Assembly (NCBI GenBank): GCA_013205535.1
Contig: JABMMN010000043.1
Span: 1-33,287, forward strand
Origin: Candidatus Planktophila sp.
Lineage (GTDB): Bacteria > Actinomycetota > Actinomycetes > Nanopelagicales > Nanopelagicaceae
Direction: 5' to 3'
Length of the DNA stretch: 33,287 nucleotides
Program-made: the position numbers and the translations under genes
Notes under the pieces: generated by a model
What the model was told of the DNA's origin: nothing
The model's database searches: none
Seen by the model: only the letters and a program-made list of their open reading frames with translations
Shown here: piece by piece, positions 1 to 7,636 of the stretch
Numbering within the stretch: the first letter of the stretch is position 1
Layout of the letters: every line of letters begins with the position of its first letter

Positions 1-55
1 AGCATGAGGTGTTAGTTCCCGCAAGGGATTAGGGCTTCAAGTCCCCTCTCGGACA
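1..55 (+). tRNA. tRNA-Leu(GAG), 5' part missing (window edge)
   Basis: 3' half of a long-variable-arm tRNA: anticodon loop ATGAGGT (anticodon GAG at 6-8), 3' anticodon stem GTTAG, variable arm TCCC-GCAA-GGGA, T loop TTCAAGT (36-42), 3' acceptor strand CTCGGAC (48-54), discriminator A55. CCA is not encoded. Confidence 0.85.
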
Positions 56-56
56 C

Positions 57-584
57 ATGAAGATTGATGATGCGCTGGCACTCATCCGCGAGATCCCCGA
101 TCATCCAAAGCCAGGGATACGTTTTCAAGATATCACTCCCCTACTTGCAAATGCGCAGGCATTTTGCGCAGTTACGAACCGCTTTGCAGACTTTGCAGAC
201 AAGGGTGTAATCGTCGCTGGTATCGAGGCGCGCGGATTTATCTTTGCATCGGCCCTGGCTCATGCGACAAACTCCGGTTTCGTTCCTATCCGTAAAGCAG
301 GCAAACTACCGTTCTCGGTGATTTCACAAAGTTATGGTTTGGAGTATGGCAGCGATACTTTGGAAATCCATACCGATGCTATCGCCGCGGGATCAGAGGT
401 TTTACTTGTTGATGATGTTTTGGCAACGGGTGGAACGATCTGCGCTGCGATTGAGCTAATCCAACGTTCTGGCGCGAGCGTGGTCCAAGTTTTGACACTT
501 TTGGAAATCGCTGAATTATCGGGGCGTGCAATGATAATTCAACGCTTCCCCGGAACACAGATCACATCACTGGTAACAACATAG
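57..584 (+). CDS. apt: adenine phosphoribosyltransferase
   Basis: IPDHPKPGIRFQDITPLL N-terminus and PRPP-binding motif VLLVDDVLATGGT. Confidence 0.95.
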   Translation: MKIDDALALIREIPDHPKPGIRFQDITPLLANAQAFCAVTNRFADFADKGVIVAGIEARGFIFASALAHATNSGFVPIRKAGKLPFSVISQSYGLEYGSDTLEIHTDAIAAGSEVLLVDDVLATGGTICAAIELIQRSGASVVQVLTLLEIAELSGRAMIIQRFPGTQITSLVTT

Positions 585-586
585 AG

Positions 587-2437
587 GTGCGTGTTCTTCA
601 AATACAGGGCCTGAGGGCACTTGCAGCGATAATCGTCACCTTATTCCACGCCCAATTTGTTCCTGGCGGATTTATCGGCGTTGATATTTTCTACGTGATT
701 TCGGGTTATCTCATCACTGGTTTGATTCTGCGTGAGATTGAGAATAAGGGACGGTTAGATTTAGCTTCGTTCTACCGGCGTCGTATCAAGCGACTTCTTC
801 CCGCCTCGCTATTTGTTCTTATCACTACCGCAATCGTGGGCTGGCTGATACTGCCCGATATCACTCGCGGGGCTTTGGGGCGAGATGTCCTAGCAGCGGC
901 AACCTATCTCTCCAACTATCTTTTTGCTTGGTGGGAGAATGATTATCAGAATCTCAATGCCACACCCTCACCATTCATTCACTATTGGTCTTTGGCGGTG
1001 GAAGAACAGTTCTACCTTTTTTGGCCGATTTTTATTATCTTTCTGGCAAAAGGTGGAAGAGCAAGAATTCGATTAGGAATTCTTGTCATCACTCTTTTTT
1101 CTCTTTCCTTATCCATCTATCAAGTACAAAGCGCCCCAATCTGGGCCTTCTACTCTCTACCAACACGGGCTTGGGAGCTCGGAATTGGGGCGCTTCTTCT
1201 CTTCATTCCAAACAATCTGTTGCGCAATAGAGCTTTACCCTGGATAGGCTTTGTCTTTCTTTTATTTGCAGCCTTTAATTTCAACGATGGCACAGCATTT
1301 CCTGGCCTCAATGCAGTCTTGCCCGTAGTTGCAACAGCGATTCTTATCGCCTCTATAGGACGTTGGCCACCGATCTTCAATGATCTATCTAACAATAAGA
1401 TCTCTCAATGGTTAGGAAAGATATCGTATCCTCTTTATCTGTGGCACTGGCCAGCACTCGTCTTGCCCAGTTCTGCACTAGGTAGACCGTTATCGATAAT
1501 CGAGCGTTGTGGTGCAATCGCTCTCACCGTTGTTCTGGCTCATCTGACGAATCGATATGTTGAAGACCCGCTTCGAGAAATACATATAAACCCCAAGAAG
1601 CTCTATACATACGCCGCTGGAGCAACGGGTGCATCGCTAGCGCTAGGACTTGTAATCGTTTTCACATCTTCGACGATAATCACTACAAGAGGTCCGAATC
1701 CATATAGTTTTGATTTGAATCAAGTTGTTGCCAAACCCACAGTTTATGGCGATGACTGTCAGGTCAACTATGGAGAGGTGGAGTCAGGTGTTTGTACATA
1801 TGGAGATACACAATCAAAGACAACCATCGTTTTATATGGTGACTCTCATGCCGCTCAATGGTTTCCCGCTCTAGAACAATTGGCTCGCGATCGAGGTTTT
1901 AAATTAATCTCCCTGACCAAATCCGCCTGCCCGGCAGTGCATGCCCCTCGGCCCGATCAAGGAGCTTTCAAAGAAAGGCACTGTAAGAAATGGCGTGAGA
2001 ATTCGATTGCTCGAATCAAAGAGATCAAACCTCTCGGTGTGATAACCAGTAGTTTTGCATATTTCACACCACGGGCGAACTATCCCGATCGTGTGCAATG
2101 GTGGAGAGATGGTCAGCGTCAGCTTTTAAAGAATCTGCAAGGCAGCAGTGAATACATCATCTACATGAGTGATACTCCAAGGCCGTCCTTGGATATCCCC
2201 TCGTGCCTGGCAACCCAACTTGAGATCGAATGTAACAACTCAAGGCCTACTCCTGCGAAAGTCATCTCAGGCTTTCAAGTTATCAATCCATCATCGTGGC
2301 TGTGTGAAGCAAACTGTCCTGCGATCGTAAACTCAACGGTTGCTTACAGAGATTCATCACATATCTCAGTGGCAATGGCACTGCAATTGGCTCCACAACT
2401 TGAGCGCTCACTCAAAGCAATCGGTCTGTTTCGCTGA
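587..2437 (+). CDS. OafA/YrhL-type acyltransferase 3 with C-terminal SGNH domain
   Basis: N-terminal LRALAAIIVTLFHA...GGFIGVDIFYVISGYLIT, multiple TM segments, YWSLAVEEQFYLFWP, and C-terminal IVLYGDSHAAQW (SGNH block). GTG start. Confidence 0.9.
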   Translation: MRVLQIQGLRALAAIIVTLFHAQFVPGGFIGVDIFYVISGYLITGLILREIENKGRLDLASFYRRRIKRLLPASLFVLITTAIVGWLILPDITRGALGRDVLAAATYLSNYLFAWWENDYQNLNATPSPFIHYWSLAVEEQFYLFWPIFIIFLAKGGRARIRLGILVITLFSLSLSIYQVQSAPIWAFYSLPTRAWELGIGALLLFIPNNLLRNRALPWIGFVFLLFAAFNFNDGTAFPGLNAVLPVVATAILIASIGRWPPIFNDLSNNKISQWLGKISYPLYLWHWPALVLPSSALGRPLSIIERCGAIALTVVLAHLTNRYVEDPLREIHINPKKLYTYAAGATGASLALGLVIVFTSSTIITTRGPNPYSFDLNQVVAKPTVYGDDCQVNYGEVESGVCTYGDTQSKTTIVLYGDSHAAQWFPALEQLARDRGFKLISLTKSACPAVHAPRPDQGAFKERHCKKWRENSIARIKEIKPLGVITSSFAYFTPRANYPDRVQWWRDGQRQLLKNLQGSSEYIIYMSDTPRPSLDIPSCLATQLEIECNNSRPTPAKVISGFQVINPSSWLCEANCPAIVNSTVAYRDSSHISVAMALQLAPQLERSLKAIGLFR

Positions 2438-2458
2438 TGATGTGGCAGGATTGCCGGC

Positions 2459-3103
2459 ATGGCTGAACTCATTTACTACTGTGGAACTATGGACAGCGGG
2501 AAATCAACACTGGCTCTTCAAACAGCCCATAATCACCAGAGTCGTGGGCGCTCAGGTGTCATATTCACCAATAAGGATCGTGCAGGTAGCGGCGTAATCT
2601 CATCGCGTTTAGGCCTATCCTCCCCCGCCATCGAGGTAAGTCCCGGACTCGATCTTCACCGGCACGTCATTGATCAGTTATCAGCAGGTGATCGCATCGA
2701 TTACATCATCTGTGACGAGGCACAATTCTATGAAAGAGTACAGATTGAACAGCTGGCAAAAATCGTTGATGGACTTGGAATTGATGTTTTTGCCTTTGGC
2801 ATTCTTACTGATTTTCAAACTCGTCTCTTTCCTGGTTCGAGCCGCTTGATCGAACTTGCCGATCGCGTACACGCCCTTCAAGTAGAGGCCCTCTGCTGGT
2901 GTGGTTCACGGGCTACTCATAACGCTCGAACAAAAGATGGCGTGATGGTCGTCGAAGGAGAGCAAGTTGTCGTTGGCGATGTTACAACTGGAGCACAGAT
3001 TGCCTATGAAGTGCTTTGTCGTCGCCATCATATGCGACACGTTACCGCGCGTGCTTCACGAGCTGGTCATACCTCGTCGCAGCCATTGCCCTTCAAAGAG
3101 TGA
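2459..3103 (+). CDS. tdk: thymidine kinase
   Basis: YYCGTMDSGKSTLALQ P-loop, ICDEAQF, lasso-type region, zinc cysteines (CWCG). Confidence 0.93.
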   Translation: MAELIYYCGTMDSGKSTLALQTAHNHQSRGRSGVIFTNKDRAGSGVISSRLGLSSPAIEVSPGLDLHRHVIDQLSAGDRIDYIICDEAQFYERVQIEQLAKIVDGLGIDVFAFGILTDFQTRLFPGSSRLIELADRVHALQVEALCWCGSRATHNARTKDGVMVVEGEQVVVGDVTTGAQIAYEVLCRRHHMRHVTARASRAGHTSSQPLPFKE

Positions 3104-3107
3104 TGAA

Positions 3108-3842
3108 CTATATAAACCCATTCACGATCAGGGCAATAATCGGAGCCAAAGCCAATGCAGGCAAGAGATTTCCTATGGCGATGCTCTTAATGTGAAGAAG
3201 TCGAAGTCCGATACCAATCAACATAACTCCTCCAACAATCGTCATCGCATCAATTTGATAGGGCGCAAGTACCTGACCCAGGATTAATCCGATAATCGTC
3301 CAGAAGCCCTGATAAATGCCGACAGGGATTATTGATAGGGCAACTCCCCAACCGAGGGAGGCTGCAAAGGCCATAGCAGCAAAGAAGTCGAGTGTACTTT
3401 TTAATAGCAATTGATCGATGCCGCCAGACATACCATCACTGATCGATCCAAGGATCGCAAGAGGACCGATAGCAAAGAGCAATGAAGCTGAGATGAAACC
3501 TTCGGCGAAGCCCGAATCACGCGAAGCTCCGAATCGCTTGCGCAGGCTCTCTCCCAAAGAATCCAGGCGATCCTCTAATCGCAAAGCCGAGCCGAGCAGA
3601 CCTCCAAGAAGGAGAGAGAAAAGGATGACTAGAAGGGACCAACCACGGGGCAAGGAGGAGATGAACTGCGCCGACCAGAGAGGAATAAGCGCTGAGACCG
3701 CTCCTAAAATCGTTATAAGGCCCAATACATCGGTAATGAGTGAACGAAGTTTTATGCCAAGACGGTTTCCAAGTCCTACACCAATCGTTGCACCGGCAAT
3801 GATTGCAACAAGATTGATGGCAGTTCCGATTCCAGGAAACAT
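3108..3842 (-). CDS. DUF554 family membrane protein
   Basis: MFPGIGTAINLVAIIAGATIGVGLGNRL...LGLITILGAVSAL with repeated hydrophobic segments, characteristic of the DUF554/YdfK family. Confidence 0.85.
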   Translation of the reverse strand: MFPGIGTAINLVAIIAGATIGVGLGNRLGIKLRSLITDVLGLITILGAVSALIPLWSAQFISSLPRGWSLLVILFSLLLGGLLGSALRLEDRLDSLGESLRKRFGASRDSGFAEGFISASLLFAIGPLAILGSISDGMSGGIDQLLLKSTLDFFAAMAFAASLGWGVALSIIPVGIYQGFWTIIGLILGQVLAPYQIDAMTIVGGVMLIGIGLRLLHIKSIAIGNLLPALALAPIIALIVNGFI

Positions 3843-3848
3843 TGGGCA

Positions 3849-3854
3849 AGATTA
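3849..3854 (-). promoter_or_regulatory. candidate -10 element TAATCT, 6 nt from the DUF554 ATG (leaderless)
   Basis: Minus strand reads TAATCT-tgccca-ATG. Confidence 0.5.
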
Positions 3855-3896
3855 ACGACTGGCAACTATTTAAGCAACATACACTAGAGTTCAAGG

Positions 3897-4565
3897 ATGT
3901 CTTTCAATGCCTTTGCAAAGTTTCTTCGCCCCCACAAAACAGTTCCAATAACCCCTTGGACAGCATCTGGTCGTTGGGATTTAGCTCCTAAGCGAACGAT
4001 GATTTTGTTTGTTGGTCTTTTTATCTTTGGGATCGGTGATGCATTCGTAATCCAAGGCAATGTCGGCAATGCACCGTGGTCAGTTCTAGCTCAGGGCGTT
4101 TCACGAAATCTTAATATCTCGATGGGGTGGTCCACTTTCGCGATCAGTGTCCTAGTTCTATTGGCTTGGATACCACTACGAGAGCGCCTTGGATTTGGGA
4201 CTATCTCTAACGCAGTCATCATCGCAATCGCAATTCAGGTTGGCGTTGAAATAATTCCGCTACAGGACTCACCTTTTCTCGGAGTTGGTTTTGCCCTTTT
4301 TGGAATAGCTCTTGTGGGTGTTGGAACTGGGCTCTACATAACCTGTGGTCTTGGCCCAGGTCCGCGCGATGGTCTGATGACCGCGATTCATCATCGCTCC
4401 GGGGTGCGCGTTGGACGGGTCCGATTGGTAATTGAACTGAGCGTCGTGATCTTAGGCGCGGTTCTAGGTGGCAACGTAGGCGTGGGGACCCTGCTTTTCG
4501 CTCTCTTTATCGGTCAATCAGTAGCAATCGCCCTTGGTGTCGTTGCCCGCCTTACTCAAAAGTAA
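3897..4565 (+). CDS. YczE/YitT-like integral membrane protein
   Basis: LFIFGIGDAFVIQGNVGNAPWSVLAQGVS...GVGTGLYITCGLGPGPRDGLM pattern typical of the YczE/YyaS membrane family. Confidence 0.75.
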   Translation: MSFNAFAKFLRPHKTVPITPWTASGRWDLAPKRTMILFVGLFIFGIGDAFVIQGNVGNAPWSVLAQGVSRNLNISMGWSTFAISVLVLLAWIPLRERLGFGTISNAVIIAIAIQVGVEIIPLQDSPFLGVGFALFGIALVGVGTGLYITCGLGPGPRDGLMTAIHHRSGVRVGRVRLVIELSVVILGAVLGGNVGVGTLLFALFIGQSVAIALGVVARLTQK

Positions 4566-4575
4566 GCGATAGCCT

Positions 4576-4662
4576 GAGGGAATTCCCCGACCGTTGTGCG
4601 GGTCTGCTCTTCGCACACGGGGTCGTAAACACCCCCGAAACCAAAACAGAAAGGGATAATCC
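4576..4662 (+). promoter_or_regulatory. structured 5' leader of the purine permease, candidate cis-regulatory RNA (class unknown)
   Basis: Stems CGACC(4588-4592)/GGTCG(4621-4625) and TGTGCG(4595-4600)/CGCACA(4612-4617), with an overlapping alternative hairpin GGGGT(4619-4623)/ACCCC(4631-4635). Candidate -10 TAGCCT at 4570-4575. Confidence 0.5.
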
Positions 4663-6099
4663 ATGCTTGATTCGTATTTTAAAATCACAGAACGTGGCTC
4701 TACCGTAGGTCGTGAGATTCGTGGAGGTGTTGTAACGTTTTTCACGATGGCTTACATCGTCGCCCTGAATCCATTGATCATAGGGCTGGCAAAAGATGGA
4801 GATGGCAAGTACCTCGGCGGTGGTGATGCACCGAATTTAGCAGCCGTTGCAGCTATGACCGCTTTGATGGCTGGAGTTTTGACGATTCTCATGGGAGTGG
4901 TCGGAAATTACCCAATGGCTCTGGCTACTGGGCTCGGACTCAATACTTTCGTAGCCGTCGCGATCGCATCGCAGATGTCGTGGGCAGATGCGATGGGTCT
5001 GGTAGTCATTGAGGGAATCATCATTACGATCCTTGTTTTAACAGGTTTTAGAACTGCCGTATTCAAGGCGGTTCCAGCGCAGTTAAAGATTGCTATCTCA
5101 GTCGGAATAGGGCTGTTCATAGCCCTCATCGGTCTTGTCGATGCCGGATTCGTGAGGCGAACAGGCGCGGGCCCCGTTCCGGTGACCCTTGGCGATAATG
5201 GAACACTCGTTGGTTGGCCGATTGTGGTTTTTGCATTTGGACTACTACTCATGATCGCTCTGATGGTTAAGAAAGTAAAAGGCGCACTCCTTATTGGTAT
5301 AGCCGTTGCTACCGTCTTTGCGATTGTTCTCGAGTCCGCATTTAAGATTGGGCCTTTATTTGATGGTGCTACTGGAAAAGTGAATCCAAAAGGTTGGAAC
5401 CTTAACGTCCCAACCGTCCCGAGCGATGTCATTGGAACCCCCGATTTCTCCCTCTTTGGTCAGTTCAATCTCCTGGGATCATTTGATCGCATTCCAATCG
5501 TTGCAGTAATCCTGCTCATCTTTACCCTCTTACTCTCCGATTTCTTTGACACCGTTGGTACGGTTACTGCGATCGGTCATGAGGGTGGCCTCATAGACAA
5601 AGATGGGAATATTCCAAACAATGATCGGATTCTCCTTGTCGATTCTCTGGCCGCTGTTGGAGGTGGAGTTGGCAGCATCTCATCAAATACAAGTTACATC
5701 GAATCTGCGGCAGGAGTCGGTGAAGGCGCGCGGACTGGGCTTGCATCAATCGTTACAGGAGCTCTTTTCCTACTCACAACATTCCTCTCCCCACTAGTAG
5801 CGGTTATCCCCTATGAAGCAGCCACTCCGGCGTTAATTATTGTCGGCTTCCTGATGATGACCCAGATTAAAAATATCGACTGGAACGATTATGGGATTGC
5901 GATCCCATCATTTCTAGCCATCATCTTGATGCCATTTACCTACAACATCTCGGTCGGAATCGGCGCTGCATTTGTCTCCTATGTTGTCATCCGAGTGCTC
6001 CAAGGACGTCGAAGCGAGATCCATCCATTGATGCTTCTAGTCTCTGGTCTGTTCATGATTTACTTTCTATCCTCTCCGATCAATATCTGGGTCGGATAA
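4663..6099 (+). CDS. NCS2-family (AzgA/COG2252-type) adenine/guanine/hypoxanthine permease
   Basis: REIRGGVVTFFTMAYIVALNPLIIG N-terminus, LLLSDFFDTVGTVTAIG, and SSNTSYIESAAGVGEGARTGLASIVTG motif. Confidence 0.92.
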   Translation: MLDSYFKITERGSTVGREIRGGVVTFFTMAYIVALNPLIIGLAKDGDGKYLGGGDAPNLAAVAAMTALMAGVLTILMGVVGNYPMALATGLGLNTFVAVAIASQMSWADAMGLVVIEGIIITILVLTGFRTAVFKAVPAQLKIAISVGIGLFIALIGLVDAGFVRRTGAGPVPVTLGDNGTLVGWPIVVFAFGLLLMIALMVKKVKGALLIGIAVATVFAIVLESAFKIGPLFDGATGKVNPKGWNLNVPTVPSDVIGTPDFSLFGQFNLLGSFDRIPIVAVILLIFTLLLSDFFDTVGTVTAIGHEGGLIDKDGNIPNNDRILLVDSLAAVGGGVGSISSNTSYIESAAGVGEGARTGLASIVTGALFLLTTFLSPLVAVIPYEAATPALIIVGFLMMTQIKNIDWNDYGIAIPSFLAIILMPFTYNISVGIGAAFVSYVVIRVLQGRRSEIHPLMLLVSGLFMIYFLSSPINIWVG

Positions 6100-6109
6100 C
6101 AGGCTAATT

Positions 6110-6139
6110 AAAAAACCCCCGGGCTACCGGGGGTTTTTT
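6110..6139. terminator. strong bidirectional Rho-independent terminator
   Basis: aaaaaa-CCCCCGG-GCTA-CCGGGGG-ttttttt between the convergent permease and ung genes; A and T tracts flank both sides. Confidence 0.95.
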
Positions 6140-6140
6140 T

Positions 6141-6779
6141 CTACCAGAAAATTCTCTCTCGTCCCTGAGCGTGTAAAAGTTCGTTACACGTAGAGAAGGG
6201 CCGGGAGCCAAAAAAACCGCGATAGGCCGAAAGGGGGCTTGGGTGCGCCGAAGAGATTATCAACTCAGGCGCGAAATAGGAGGAAAGTTGCTGCGCTTTT
6301 CTTCCCCAGAGAATCGCGATCACTGATCTCTCCCCCAAAATACGAGCTATCTCATCTGTGATGATCTGCCAACCAATCTTTTCATGGACTAAAGATGCCC
6401 CGATCTCTGTCGTGAGTATGCGATTGAGCAAGAGGACTCCTTGATCGGCCCAATGCGCCAAATCCCCATCGGTTCTTACCGGTAAATCACAATCGCGCGA
6501 TAACTCCTCGAATATGTTCCGTAGTGAAGCTGGAAGAGGCTTTACTGTGTGAGCAACCGAGAAGGCAAGGCCGTTGGCGTGACCTGATGTTGGATACGGA
6601 TCCTGTCCGAATATGACAACACGTATCTCCTCTATCGAAGTATTAAGAGCACGCACTACCTGCGAATAAGAGGGTGTTATAGATCTGCTATCAATGTAAG
6701 AATCTAACCTCTCAAAATTTGAGCGAAGATGCCCGAGCTCTCTCTGCCAATCTGGATGTAGTTGGTCAAATAAGCTCAT
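6141..6779 (-). CDS. ung: uracil-DNA glycosylase, family 1
   Basis: VVIFGQDPYPTSGHANGLAFSV and HPSPLSAYRGFFGSRPFSTCNELL. Confidence 0.95.
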   Translation of the reverse strand: MSLFDQLHPDWQRELGHLRSNFERLDSYIDSRSITPSYSQVVRALNTSIEEIRVVIFGQDPYPTSGHANGLAFSVAHTVKPLPASLRNIFEELSRDCDLPVRTDGDLAHWADQGVLLLNRILTTEIGASLVHEKIGWQIITDEIARILGERSVIAILWGRKAQQLSSYFAPELIISSAHPSPLSAYRGFFGSRPFSTCNELLHAQGRERIFW

Positions 6780-7577
6780 TTACTCGCCAGATGCGCTTCG
6801 CGCCGTGAAGCGACCAGCGTCGTAGCTCACAACGATAGGTGTGTCGAAGACACCTGAAATATGTTCACTTGTGATTACCTGCCCGATAGGACCCGATACC
6901 GCAATAAGTCCATCTTTGAGCAGAAGCGCATGAGTGGTACCCACCGGAATCTCCTCTATATGATGCGTGACCAGAACAGTTGCTGGAGCTAGAGGATCTG
7001 AAGAGAAGTCTGCGAATCTTCGTAATAAATCCTCTCGTCCACCGACATCCAATCCAGCCGTGGGTTCATCCAGAAGTAGTAACTCTGGATCTGCCATCAG
7101 GGAGCGTGCAATTTGAACTCTTTTTCGCTCACCCTCACTCAAAGTCCCGTAATGGCGCTCACTCAGTTCACGAACGCCAAATGTCGTTAAAAGTGCGATA
7201 GCACGTGACTCATCCCAAAGATCATAACTTTCATTCCAGCGTCCAAGAATGGCGTATGCGGCGGTAAGAACGACATCTCGTACGATTTCATCGCCAGGAA
7301 TCTCCTCGGCCGACATCGCTGCACAAAAACCTATCCGTGTGCGAAGTTCAAATACATCCACACGCCCCATCACCTTGTCCAAGATTTTTACAGAGCCTGA
7401 AGTCGGAAAAATCTTTGTCGCACACAACTGCAACAAAGTCGATTTTCCTGCACCATTTGGACCCAGAATGACCCAACGCTCGCCATCTACGATGGAGAAG
7501 TTGATAGGTCCAAGAATTGATCGTTCACCACGACGTACCGTTACATCGGTGATCTCAAGTACGGATGTGCCAGCCAT
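6780..7577 (-). CDS. ABC transporter ATP-binding protein (no cognate permease in the window)
   Basis: Walker A GPNGAGKST, signature LSEGERKRVQIARSL, Walker B LLLLDEPTAGLD, switch His VTHH. Confidence 0.9.
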   Translation of the reverse strand: MAGTSVLEITDVTVRRGERSILGPINFSIVDGERWVILGPNGAGKSTLLQLCATKIFPTSGSVKILDKVMGRVDVFELRTRIGFCAAMSAEEIPGDEIVRDVVLTAAYAILGRWNESYDLWDESRAIALLTTFGVRELSERHYGTLSEGERKRVQIARSLMADPELLLLDEPTAGLDVGGREDLLRRFADFSSDPLAPATVLVTHHIEEIPVGTTHALLLKDGLIAVSGPIGQVITSEHISGVFDTPIVVSYDAGRFTARSASGE

Positions 7578-7636
7578 AGAGGATGAAGATAGCGCGTTAA
7601 CGGCCTCAGAATGGCTAATAGGGGCATTGACGCAAC

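Noticed and set aside
3418-3855. 145-aa plus-strand ORF antisense to DUF554
   Set aside because: Arg/Pro/Ser-rich shadow of a hydrophobic coding strand; no recognisable domain.
4576-4662. Assignment of the permease leader to the purine or guanidine riboswitch classes
   Set aside because: The conserved junction/loop sequences I would expect for those classes are not visible, so it was left unclassified.
4908-5432. 174-aa ORF antisense to the purine permease
   Set aside because: Low-complexity Pro/Thr/Ala composition, entirely antisense to a clearly conserved transporter; typical frame shadow.
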